A stretch of 34,674 bases of DNA from Pseudomonas sp. K2I15 (lineage in GTDB: Bacteria > Pseudomonadota > Gammaproteobacteria > Pseudomonadales > Pseudomonadaceae), in the NCBI RefSeq assembly GCF_002204795.1, contig NZ_NIXO01000060.1, positions 1 through 34,674 on the forward strand, given 5' to 3'. The notes under the pieces are model-generated. The model made no database searches. It worked only from the letters and a program-made list of their open reading frames with translations, and had not been told where the DNA came from. Below, piece by piece: positions 1-7,534 of this stretch; position 1 is the stretch's first letter, and each line of letters begins with the position of its first letter. The position numbers and the translations under genes are program-made.

Positions 1-8
1 GGGGGGTT

Positions 9-788
9 ATGTTGAGTATGCGGCGGGGGTTACTCGTCAGCGGCGTGCTGGCTGCTTCCAGTTGTGCGATGAAACCGGCGGACAGTTTAACCCTGGAGGT
101 CGATCTGCCAGCGAATTTTCGCTTCAAGAGTGATGCGGCTTATCGACCAGCAACGGGTGAGACCTGCACCTTACCCAAGCGCCGGGGCAAGCGGCCGGAG
201 GACAAGGTTTTTGACACCCTTGGTAAACCGGTGGCCCATCGGGTGAGCTTTGAAGTACCACTGACGGAGGTGGTCGACGGGTGTCCGTTGGTGTTGCGCA
301 GTATTACGTTTGATGTGTATGCGAAGTGGGGAGAGCGTTCGGCGGATGTCGGGGGGGATTTCGCAATTATTAATGTGCGGGATCGGTTGGAAGACGGTAT
401 GGCCGGAATGCCTGAGTCGGGTGTTCAGGAATTGCGGGGGCAGTGTCAGTGGTTTTTCAGGACGATCGGACCGCTGCATGCGATCAGGAAAATCCTTATG
501 TGTAACTCGTTGGACGTTATTGGACGGCCGAGTAAGTCGCGAGCAGGAGGCTTTGCACAACGGGATCAGTTAGAGGGGAAAGCACTGAGGATGGTGCTGG
601 CAGTGGCAAGCGAGGAACTACCCGCTGTAGACGACAATTGGGTTGCCGTTCCGGGAGGCTGGAAACGCTGTATGGGAGAAAGCCTGGACGATGTGTTCGC
701 GTATTGCCGTGGGAATACTACTGATTTCAAAGCTATCAAAATGCCGGATGGACGCGTATGCGACGTCTATCCAACGTGCACAGAATAG
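9..788 (+). CDS. Predicted periplasmic lipoprotein, candidate immunity protein for the downstream lipase
   Basis: I do not recognise a named family. The 259-residue product starts with a short basic N-terminus, a hydrophobic stretch and a lipobox-like LAASSC with Cys19, so it should be exported and lipid-anchored. After Cys19 there are eight more cysteines (53, 92, 146, 165, 221, 233, 251, 257), which suggests a disulfide-rich periplasmic fold. The ATG at 9 sits only 2 bases after a G-run; the ATG at 18 (MRRGLLV) is better spaced and gives an equally good signal peptide. The lipase gene begins 11 bases after the stop, so the two are almost certainly co-transcribed. Periplasmic lipoproteins next to type VI secretion (T6SS) phospholipases are usually immunity proteins, and I infer that role here. 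The upstream end of the operon lies outside the window. Confidence 0.72.
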   Translation: MLSMRRGLLVSGVLAASSCAMKPADSLTLEVDLPANFRFKSDAAYRPATGETCTLPKRRGKRPEDKVFDTLGKPVAHRVSFEVPLTEVVDGCPLVLRSITFDVYAKWGERSADVGGDFAIINVRDRLEDGMAGMPESGVQELRGQCQWFFRTIGPLHAIRKILMCNSLDVIGRPSKSRAGGFAQRDQLEGKALRMVLAVASEELPAVDDNWVAVPGGWKRCMGESLDDVFAYCRGNTTDFKAIKMPDGRVCDVYPTCTE

Positions 789-799
789 GAAGCTTATTC

Positions 800-2950
800 A
801 TGAAACAGGATGCATGGAAGCAACCGTTTTTTAGCGACAAGGCACCTGCTTGTTCGTTACGAGGACATTGGGCAAGTTTCTGTTTAGTAGATGAGTCGGG
901 GGACGGAAAGGCCTACGGCGGTCTGCCTTACACATTTTATGACAGCGCGGGGCGTGAGTACTCCGGTCGCCTGGATGGTGAGGGCTTTGCCAGGCGAGAT
1001 GATTTTTACTGTGGCCCGCTCGTCGTTAAGTTGGATGAGCGCTACTCCGGTTTAGAAAAGCCATATATCGATTTGATGACGCGTCTGGCTTACAAGCTAC
1101 CCATCACCGAGCTCCAGGTTCGTGCGGAACAAACCCGCTTTCTCCGGGCCGATGGCCAGCGTGTCGAACGAAGCCTTTCGAAGAATCAGACGGACCTGTT
1201 CTTTCAGGTTGAAGTACGTGACCTGGTCCGGTACGCCGCTCACTTACCTCCGGTGGCACCCCGTACTCATCAGCCCCCGGGACATGCATTAAAAATGATG
1301 GCTGACCTTGGATTTGGGCCACCTCAGCCGACGTTGGTTGGCGTCGTTTTATTTCCAAATCGGCACACAGTACTTGAGGTTCGTCCACTGCGAGCACTGC
1401 GCCCTATGCTGTCCACCGAAGATCAATTCTGTGCCTTGAACCTCTATCAGTTGGCACTGATGTCCACGTTGAGCTATTGCGATTTTGGACAAGAGCCCCA
1501 AACAAAACCCATAGACCAAGTCAGCTTTCAACTGGACCCTAGCGTCGGTCATTTCTTTGCCGACAGACTATCGGGCTATCAGGAACCCTGGAAGGTCGAT
1601 GCTAAGCAAGTACAACACTTTTATCCGTTGTTGGAAGAGGTACCGTATTCCCAGCGTTTCGAAATTTTGCCCTTCGATACTGAGTTGTATCAGCAAAATC
1701 GCTCCGAGTTGGGTGATGAGCAGGAACATCCAGCACGCCTGCACTTTTTTGACGACGAAAAGGATGGCACTGACACCCAGGCATTTATCAGTCATCACGA
1801 TGAAGTGATCCTTATTGCCGTAAGGGGCACGGCCAGTGGCGTCGACATACTGCGGGATGCTAATGCCCATCAAGTGGATTTCGTTGATGGTGTCGGCAAG
1901 GCTCATGAAGGCTTTTATCGGGCTTATCAAGCCATGCATGATTTTGTACGGCGTTACCTGGATCAATTCTATACAGGGCAGCGCATCGTGATTTGCGGGC
2001 ACAGCCTCGGCGGTGCGATTGCCTTGTTACTGGCTGAGGGATTACGTCGAACCGAAGATGCCCACTACAACATCCTTCTCTACACCTACGGAGCCCCTCG
2101 AGCGGCCGACTCTGAATTTACCGATGGGGCTTTTGCTCTTGTGCACCACCGCATCGTCAACCACAACGACCCGGTCCCGAGTGTGCCTGCACCCTGGATG
2201 AACACCACCGCCAAAATCTGGATCCCGGGTGCCGTAGTGCTGTTCAGCAACCCTGCGCCCGGAGGCCTGCTGTTTGCCTTGGGTTTGGTAAGACTGACCG
2301 GCAATCCTTACCAGCACCATGGCGCGCAGCAGCATTTCATGCCGATCCTGCTACCGGACGGTACACAGTCTTCGATTCTGTGGACCCCAGGCTGTGAATC
2401 CATTGAGGACGCGGCTTGTAAGCGCGCATTGCGGCTCAATGGCGATATGCCGGATCGCGCCAACTTGATCAAACAACTGGTTCAGTCCAGCCAGCACTTC
2501 ATGGTTGGTAGCTACATTCCCGCCGCCTGGGCCGCATTGCGCCGTTGGCAACAAACCCTCGACACCAATGGCACCCTCGTGACCCCCCGTGAATTTGAAC
2601 TGATCGACAAAGCGCTGTTCACCATGCAACACCAGCTACGGGAACAACGACAAAAACTGGATCTGCATCGTCCTGCCAACCAGCGCGGCTATGAACACCA
2701 CGACCCCTTGAGCCTGGAAATAGACCGTCTGAAAGATAGCCGCGCGCGCTTGGCAACCCTCCGCTGGCGCCGCCTCCAACCCCGCGACGTCTACGGCAGC
2801 CACGCCTCATCCCCAACCCTGCAAACCAGCCTGAAACGCTGGTTCACCCACCCGCAAAACCGCGAACTCACCCAAGTGGCGAGCATCCCGCCACAACCGG
2901 ATGACGGCTGGGGAAAGCCGCAAACCTTCGATATCGACTCAATCACATGA
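800..2950 (+). CDS. Class-3 lipase-fold protein, probable T6SS phospholipase effector (Tle-like)
   Basis: This 716-residue alpha/beta hydrolase carries the nucleophile elbow GHSLGG (Ser402) in a lipase class-3 context, a candidate acid Asp457 in NHNDPVPSVP and candidate catalytic His506/His507. A hydrophobic stretch (about 470-497) lies between the Asp and His and could enter the membrane. Residues about 18-80 (SFCLVDESGDGKAYGGLPY onward, ending near GPLVVKL) look like a small beta-module of the kind found on T6SS-linked effectors and VgrG tails. There is no signal peptide, as expected for a T6SS cargo. The C-terminus (600-716) is basic and helical, rich in Arg and Gln. ATG 800 has AGGAAG 8 bases upstream; an in-frame start at 758 would overlap the lipoprotein gene and lacks this site. 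Predicted target: membrane phospholipids of a competitor. No vgrG or PAAR gene is in the window, so the T6SS link is inference; a housekeeping lipase is the alternative. Confidence 0.8.
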   Translation: MKQDAWKQPFFSDKAPACSLRGHWASFCLVDESGDGKAYGGLPYTFYDSAGREYSGRLDGEGFARRDDFYCGPLVVKLDERYSGLEKPYIDLMTRLAYKLPITELQVRAEQTRFLRADGQRVERSLSKNQTDLFFQVEVRDLVRYAAHLPPVAPRTHQPPGHALKMMADLGFGPPQPTLVGVVLFPNRHTVLEVRPLRALRPMLSTEDQFCALNLYQLALMSTLSYCDFGQEPQTKPIDQVSFQLDPSVGHFFADRLSGYQEPWKVDAKQVQHFYPLLEEVPYSQRFEILPFDTELYQQNRSELGDEQEHPARLHFFDDEKDGTDTQAFISHHDEVILIAVRGTASGVDILRDANAHQVDFVDGVGKAHEGFYRAYQAMHDFVRRYLDQFYTGQRIVICGHSLGGAIALLLAEGLRRTEDAHYNILLYTYGAPRAADSEFTDGAFALVHHRIVNHNDPVPSVPAPWMNTTAKIWIPGAVVLFSNPAPGGLLFALGLVRLTGNPYQHHGAQQHFMPILLPDGTQSSILWTPGCESIEDAACKRALRLNGDMPDRANLIKQLVQSSQHFMVGSYIPAAWAALRRWQQTLDTNGTLVTPREFELIDKALFTMQHQLREQRQKLDLHRPANQRGYEHHDPLSLEIDRLKDSRARLATLRWRRLQPRDVYGSHASSPTLQTSLKRWFTHPQNRELTQVASIPPQPDDGWGKPQTFDIDSIT

Positions 2951-2952
2951 GC

Positions 2953-4188
2953 CTACAAAAACTCCACCTGCGCTGGTCGGCGCTTCATCAGCACCTTGCC
3001 TCCCCGAATCGAATACAGCGGCAATCCCTGGCTGCGAATCACTTCATAGTCGCTGTCCGCAGACAGGATCAACAAGTTCGCCGGGCGCCCCGGTTCCAGG
3101 CCATAACGATCGCCCAAGGCCATGGCCTTGGCGCTGTTGTCGGTGACCAGGTCGAGGGCGCTTTGCAGGTTACGATAGCCGAGCATATGGCAGATATGCA
3201 GGCCGGCTTCCAGCACCCGCAGGATGTTGCCGTTACCCAGGGGATACCAAGGATCGACGATGGAGTCCTGGCCGAAGCAGACGTTCATGCCGGCCTCCAG
3301 CAGTTCGTTGACCCGGGTCACGCCGCGGCGTTTCGGAAAGCTGTCGAAGCGGCCCTGCAAGTGGATGCTTTCGGTAGGGCAGGAGACAAAGCTGATGCCC
3401 GAATGCCCCAGCAGCCGGAAGAGCTTGGCACAGTAGGCATTATCGTAGGAGCCCATGGCCGTGGTGTGGCTGGCGGTGACCCGAGCGCCCATGTCGCGGC
3501 TACGGGCTTCTTCGGCCAGCACCTCAAGAAAGCGCGAATGAGGGTCGTCGGTTTCGTCACAGTGCACGTCTACCAGGCAACCGGTGCGCTCGGCCAGGTC
3601 CATCAGGAATTTAACCGAACTCACCCCTTGGTCGCGGGTGTATTCAAAGTGCGGGATGCCGCCGATCACGTCGGCGCCCAGGCGGATGGCTTCTTCCATC
3701 AGCTCGCGGCCATTTCGGTAAGACTCGATGCCTTCCTGGGGGAACGCGACGATTTGCAGGTCGATCAGGTGGGTGCTTTCTTCGCGCACTTCGAGCATGG
3801 CCTTGAGCGCGGTGAGGTCCGGGTCGGTGACGTCGACATGGGTGCGCACATGCTGGATACCGTGGGCGGCCAGGGTCTGGATGGTTTTTTTGGCGCGGGT
3901 CTTGGTGTCTTCCAGGGTGATGGTGGCCTTGCGTTCGCCCCAGCACTCGATGCCTTCGAACAGCGTGCCGCTCATGTTCCAGCGCGGCTCGCCGGCGGTC
4001 AGGGTGGCGTCGAGGTGGATATGCGGTTCGACGAAGGGCGGCACCACCAGGTTGCCGGCGGCGTCCAGGTCGTCGGGTCCCGCTATGGGGGCAGCGCCTT
4101 GTGGGGTGATGCTGGCGATCCGGCCGTGTTCCAGGTGCAGATCATGCAGGCCTTCACGGTTGCGCAGGCGGGCGTTGATGATGTGCAT
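2953..4188 (-). CDS. codA: Cytosine deaminase (amidohydrolase superfamily)
   Basis: Deaminates cytosine to uracil and ammonia in the cytoplasm (pyrimidine and nitrogen salvage). The 411-residue product has the amidohydrolase metal set in the right order: H56-x-H58 in HIHLDATL, H209 in VHCDE with catalytic Glu212, H241 in SHTTAMG and Asp308 in GQDSIVDPW. This matches the E. coli CodA pattern (His61, His63, His214, Glu217, Asp313). The start is ATG 4188, with AGAGGAA 9 bases upstream; an in-frame TTG at 4215 lacks a ribosome site. It is the last gene of codB-pucR-codA and lies 27 bases after the regulator stop. Its stop codon is only 2 bases from that of the convergent lipase gene, with no visible terminator between. 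Some pseudomonad homologues also act on creatinine; sequence alone cannot separate these. Confidence 0.88.
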   Translation of the reverse strand: MHIINARLRNREGLHDLHLEHGRIASITPQGAAPIAGPDDLDAAGNLVVPPFVEPHIHLDATLTAGEPRWNMSGTLFEGIECWGERKATITLEDTKTRAKKTIQTLAAHGIQHVRTHVDVTDPDLTALKAMLEVREESTHLIDLQIVAFPQEGIESYRNGRELMEEAIRLGADVIGGIPHFEYTRDQGVSSVKFLMDLAERTGCLVDVHCDETDDPHSRFLEVLAEEARSRDMGARVTASHTTAMGSYDNAYCAKLFRLLGHSGISFVSCPTESIHLQGRFDSFPKRRGVTRVNELLEAGMNVCFGQDSIVDPWYPLGNGNILRVLEAGLHICHMLGYRNLQSALDLVTDNSAKAMALGDRYGLEPGRPANLLILSADSDYEVIRSQGLPLYSIRGGKVLMKRRPAQVEFL

Positions 4189-4215
4189 GGGCAAGTTCCT
4201 CTTGGCAAAAAACAA

Positions 4216-5433
4216 TCAGGCAGACAGCCGCCAGATCATCAGCGCGATGCCGATGTCCAGGCGGTCATAAGCATTGTCCAGCGTCAGCCCGCACAGGGCT
4301 TCGATGCGCTGGACGCGGTGCGTCAGGGTGTTGCGATGAACCGCCAGCCGCTGGGCGGCGGCCACAAGGTTACCATTCTCGTGGAACCAGGCCTCCAGGG
4401 TCGGCATCAGGCTTGGGCCGTGGTTCAGGTCGTGGCGCAACAGCGGGCCCAGGCGTTCGTTGAGAAACTGATCAAGCAGGGCGCGATCACGTACGCCGCT
4501 GAGCAACTTGAGCACGCCCAGCTCATCGTAGACACACAGCCCGGCGCGCTCACTGAACCGACGCGCAGCAGCCAACGCCTGGCGCGCTTCATCCAGGGCC
4601 TGGGCCAGGCGAGCGGGCGGGTGCGCGGCAGCACTCAGGCCGATAAACAGTTTCAACGGCGCCAGGCGCAGGTTCAGCGCTTTCAACCAACCCGCCAACA
4701 GCTGGCGGTTGGCCAATGCCGCGCCCGCATCCGTCGCAGGCAACAGCAACGTCCACTGCCCGGCACGCCCCAGCACGGGCAGATGCGACGGATGCTGCGC
4801 AGAAAACTGGCGCAGGCGACGGGTAATCGCATCGTGCTGACGCGCCAGTTGCGCCTCGACCACCGGCGCCTCAGCTTGGGTAAACAGCGCATCACTGCCG
4901 TCCAGTTGCAGCTGGACGAGCTGCCAATGCCCGGCCAACGGCATGCCCAACTGTGCGGCGCGGTGCAGCAGCAAATCCAGGGATTGATAATCACCGGCCA
5001 GCAGGCGTTCCAATACATCATGCCGCGAGCGCCCCAGTTGTTGCGACTGGATCAGCGCCGAACCGATGGCCTGGGTCACCAGCACCATCTTCAACGAATA
5101 CGGTTGCTCGATCAGCGGCATGCCCGCGTCTTGCGCCGCTTCCAGCAAGCGCTGGGGAATTGCCTGGATGTAGTCCGGCCCCGTGAGGATCACCAGGCCG
5201 GCGACCTGGCGCTGGCAGGCTTCGTCCAGCAATACCAGCAGGTTGGCCTCGTCCCGTGGGTGATTGATGCCAGTGACGAACACCAGTTCGCCGCCCAGCA
5301 CCCATTCGGCGATGCCGCTGTTTTCTGCGACATAGGGCCAGCGCACCGCATTCTCCAGGCCGGCTTCCCCGGCCCGCAGGCACATCGACTCCAGCCCGGG
5401 CAAGGCCAGTACATCGGCTATCGTCAGGCTCAT
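4216..5433 (-). CDS. PucR/CdaR-family transcriptional regulator of the cytosine operon
   Basis: The 405-residue protein has the PucR layout: an N-terminal purine-catabolism-regulator domain (about 1-125, beginning LTIADVLALPGLE), a middle GGDEF-like CdaR region, and a C-terminal PucR-type helix-turn-helix (about 345-405) with NLVAAAQRLAVHRNTLTHRVQRIE. Such proteins usually activate purine or pyrimidine catabolic genes in response to a substrate or intermediate. It is sandwiched between permease and deaminase: its ATG overlaps the codB stop by 4 bases (ATGA), and codA follows 27 bases downstream. That placement makes it very likely a regulator of this operon and translationally coupled to codB. 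Being inside the transcript it controls implies a feedback loop. The direct ligand (cytosine, uracil or ammonium status) cannot be read from sequence. Confidence 0.85.
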   Translation of the reverse strand: MSLTIADVLALPGLESMCLRAGEAGLENAVRWPYVAENSGIAEWVLGGELVFVTGINHPRDEANLLVLLDEACQRQVAGLVILTGPDYIQAIPQRLLEAAQDAGMPLIEQPYSLKMVLVTQAIGSALIQSQQLGRSRHDVLERLLAGDYQSLDLLLHRAAQLGMPLAGHWQLVQLQLDGSDALFTQAEAPVVEAQLARQHDAITRRLRQFSAQHPSHLPVLGRAGQWTLLLPATDAGAALANRQLLAGWLKALNLRLAPLKLFIGLSAAAHPPARLAQALDEARQALAAARRFSERAGLCVYDELGVLKLLSGVRDRALLDQFLNERLGPLLRHDLNHGPSLMPTLEAWFHENGNLVAAAQRLAVHRNTLTHRVQRIEALCGLTLDNAYDRLDIGIALMIWRLSA

Positions 5434-6698
5434 GCCTGGGCGTCAGCCATCGGTGCCCGCACCCGCAGCACGCTGGTCAGCACGATGTAGGTCAGTGACG
5501 CCGCCACAATCCCCACCAAAGGCGCCACCCACGGTGAGTGAAATGCCAGCACCGTACCCACGGCATAGGCGATCAGCCCCGGCCAGTTGAATGCCGGCAG
5601 GCGCGTGTCGGCCAGGCGCGGGTATTGGCCGCGGTAGCGATAGAAGAAGTCCGCCATGATCACCCCGCCAATCGGTGGGATCACCGTGCCCAGCAGGATC
5701 AGGTAGGGCACCAGCATGTCGTACATGCCCAGCAGCGCCAGCAGGGTGCCGATCACCGCGCCGGCCAGGGTCACCGTTTTGCGGCGTTTGGTGCGCAGCA
5801 GGTTGCAGCCGGCGACGGCGAAGTTGTAGATGGTGTTGTCCTGGGTGCTCCAGATGTTCAGCAACAGCATTGCCATTGCCGCCATGGCAAAGCCTTGCAG
5901 CAGCAACACCTCGACCACGTCGGGCTGCTGGTAGACGATGGCGCCGTAGGCACCGATCAACACCATCAAGCCATTGCCGATAAAAAAGCCGATCAGGCTG
6001 GCCAGCACCGCGACCTTGGCCGAGCGCGAAAACCGCGTCCAGTTGGTGGCCTGGGTCGCGCCGCTGACAAAGGTGCCGAACACCAGCGTGATGGCGGTGG
6101 ACATGTCCAGTTCACCGGTGGGTACCACCGCCAGCAGTCCATCGAGCCCGCCGACCTTGACGGTGGCGACCCACATCGACAGAAACAGCAAAATGCCCAT
6201 GGCCGGCACGGCGATGTAGGACAGAATCTCCAACCCGCGATAGCCCACATAGGCCGTCGCGCAGAACACCATGCCGAACAGCACCATCAACCCCAGTACG
6301 CTGCCTTGGCTCAATTCGAAGTATTTGCCCAGTACCACGGCGGCGGTAGCGGTGCCCCAGGCGTACCAACCGATCTGGGTGAAACCGAGGATCAAGTCGC
6401 TCAGCTTGCTGCCCACTTCGCCGAAGCAGAAGCGCCCCATCAGCACCGAGTTCAAACCGCTCTTGAACGCGATGTAACCCAGGCCTGCGGCGTAGATACC
6501 CAACAGCAGGTTACCCAGGGCCACGACGCCGAGCATCTGGGTAAAGCTGAAGGCCACCCCCAGCTTGCCGCCGGCGAACATGGTCGCGGTAAAAAACGTA
6601 AAGCCCAGCAGCACCATGGCGGTGGAGGCCAGGCCTTTGCGGGCATGCATGGGCACCTCGCTGAGAGGGTAGTCATTGCCCGTTTCGTTCTGCATCAT
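5430..6698 (-). CDS. codB: Cytosine permease, NCS1 family
   Basis: Integral inner-membrane symporter of the nucleobase-cation-symport-1 family, 422 residues with about 12 hydrophobic segments. It tracks E. coli CodB closely: VPMHARKGLAS near the N-terminus, GNLLLGIYAAGLGYIAFKSGL, GFTQIGWYAWG, LLNIWSTQDNTIYN and IPPIGGVIMADFF. It supplies cytosine to the deaminase encoded two genes downstream. I chose ATG 6698 (tandem ATGATG; the second could also be used), which has GGGAGAAAGG just upstream; a longer open frame to 6824 has no ribosome site and an unlikely N-terminus. It is first in the operon, and a sigma-54-like promoter (6732-6749) sits 34 bases before the start codon. Confidence 0.88.
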   Translation of the reverse strand: MMQNETGNDYPLSEVPMHARKGLASTAMVLLGFTFFTATMFAGGKLGVAFSFTQMLGVVALGNLLLGIYAAGLGYIAFKSGLNSVLMGRFCFGEVGSKLSDLILGFTQIGWYAWGTATAAVVLGKYFELSQGSVLGLMVLFGMVFCATAYVGYRGLEILSYIAVPAMGILLFLSMWVATVKVGGLDGLLAVVPTGELDMSTAITLVFGTFVSGATQATNWTRFSRSAKVAVLASLIGFFIGNGLMVLIGAYGAIVYQQPDVVEVLLLQGFAMAAMAMLLLNIWSTQDNTIYNFAVAGCNLLRTKRRKTVTLAGAVIGTLLALLGMYDMLVPYLILLGTVIPPIGGVIMADFFYRYRGQYPRLADTRLPAFNWPGLIAYAVGTVLAFHSPWVAPLVGIVAASLTYIVLTSVLRVRAPMADAQA

Positions 6699-6731
6699 GT
6701 GCCTTTCTCCCTGAATGAGTGACGCAGGCCT

Positions 6732-6749
6732 ATTGCACCCGTCGTGCCA
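6732..6749 (-). promoter_or_regulatory. Sigma-54 (RpoN) promoter upstream of codB
   Basis: On the minus strand the sequence reads TGGCACG, four bases, then GTGCAA. This matches the RpoN consensus TGGCACG-N4-TTGCA at all but one position, with the invariant GG and GC at the proper spacing. Transcription would start near 6724, giving a 5' leader of about 26 bases that contains the codB ribosome site. Cytosine is a nitrogen source, so NtrC/RpoN control is plausible; no experimental data support it here. Confidence 0.68.
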
Positions 6750-6779
6750 AGTGCAAGGCAGTGACAGGCGCACGGTCAG

Positions 6780-6800
6780 TACTGTGCACGTTGCACAGTA
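6780..6800. promoter_or_regulatory. Perfect 9+9 inverted repeat, candidate operator upstream of codB
   Basis: TACTGTGCA and TGCACAGTA flank a 3-base spacer with no mismatch. It lies about 65 bases upstream of the predicted sigma-54 start site, in the range where activators bind. It could be the site of the operon's PucR-type regulator or of another activator; it does not match the NtrC consensus orientation. Confidence 0.5.
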
Positions 6801-6872
6801 TTTATAGCCAAACAGGCAGAACACGCAGAAGGGATTGGTCTTTCTGCCCAGTCAGGCGCGAAAGCGGTGCAG

Positions 6873-6895
6873 GGGTGATACAAATTGGATCACCC
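6873..6895. promoter_or_regulatory. 23-base near-perfect palindrome between the NUDIX gene and codB
   Basis: The arms GGGTGAT-n-CAA and TTG-n-ATCACCC are symmetric around one central base with a single mismatched pair. It begins 5 bases past the NUDIX stop codon on that gene's strand. With no T-run after it, an operator fits at least as well as a terminator hairpin for the NUDIX gene. Confidence 0.45.
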
Positions 6896-6900
6896 GTTAT

Positions 6901-7524
6901 TCAATCGAACAGGGTGTGGGTTGTCTCTCCGCGATGAAACGCAAAGGCGGCCTCAAGGTCGCTTTCAATGGTGCGGCCACGGGAGAGCGGCGGCAGGTCG
7001 TCGAGGCTGAAGAAGCCGACTTCCGTGGTTTCGAAACCGGCTGCCGGCGCCAGTTGATCGACCCGTTCGCACAGAAAGTAGAGTTTGTAGAAGTCCCGGA
7101 TGTCGGGCCGGTACAAACCTTTGGCCTTATGGGTGACGCTGTACAGCGCCCGCGCGGTGACGGTCAGCCCGGCCTCTTCGCGGATCTCCTTGATGATGTT
7201 TTCAGCCGCCGACAGGCCAATATCCGCATAACCGCCGGGCAATGCCCAGCAGCCATCCGTCAGTTCACGCACCAACAGGATCCGGTCGCCGTCGATCACC
7301 GCGCCCCGCACATCAATCATGGGCGTCGAATAGCGCTTGGCGAAATCCGGCACCAGCCCGGTGATGCGTTCCAGCGGCACTTCGCCCAACTGCGCGAGCA
7401 TGCTGTGGGCGATCTGGGCGATCTCTTCGAGGCGCTCGCGTTCGAAGTCATCCGTGCAGAAGTGCAGCCCCGTGGAGGCCAATGCTTGCAAGCGCTTGGC
7501 CTGGGCCAGCCAGGTGTTTTCCAT
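6901..7524 (-). CDS. NUDIX hydrolase with helical N-terminal domain
   Basis: The 207-residue protein has a helical N-terminal region (1-65) of the type found in COG1051-like NUDIX proteins, then a NUDIX fold (about 66-190). The box spans G98-L120: GGYADIGLSAAENII then KEIREEAGL. It keeps the metal-binding EIREE core; the first Glu of the textbook box is Leu, a variation I recall in this subfamily (GGWADVG type), so it is probably active. Likely substrates are nucleoside-diphosphate derivatives such as ADP-ribose; exact specificity is unknown. Start ATG 7524 has GGAG 5 bases upstream; in-frame sequence further upstream runs into the GNAT gene. The GNAT gene ends 10 bases before this start, so the two form an operon. 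Confidence 0.85.
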   Translation of the reverse strand: MENTWLAQAKRLQALASTGLHFCTDDFERERLEEIAQIAHSMLAQLGEVPLERITGLVPDFAKRYSTPMIDVRGAVIDGDRILLVRELTDGCWALPGGYADIGLSAAENIIKEIREEAGLTVTARALYSVTHKAKGLYRPDIRDFYKLYFLCERVDQLAPAAGFETTEVGFFSLDDLPPLSRGRTIESDLEAAFAFHRGETTHTLFD

Positions 7525-7534
7525 GGAAGCTCCT

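Noticed and set aside
2947..5490. Long plus-strand open frame of 847 codons opposite codA and pucR
   Set aside because: High-GC shadow of the two real minus-strand genes; its composition (Gln, His, Arg-rich) and lack of motifs show it is not coding.
6780..6800. NtrC-binding site for the sigma-54 promoter
   Set aside because: The half-sites are CTGTGCA/TGCACAG, opposite in arrangement to the TGCACC-N5-GGTGCA NtrC pattern, so I call it only a palindrome.
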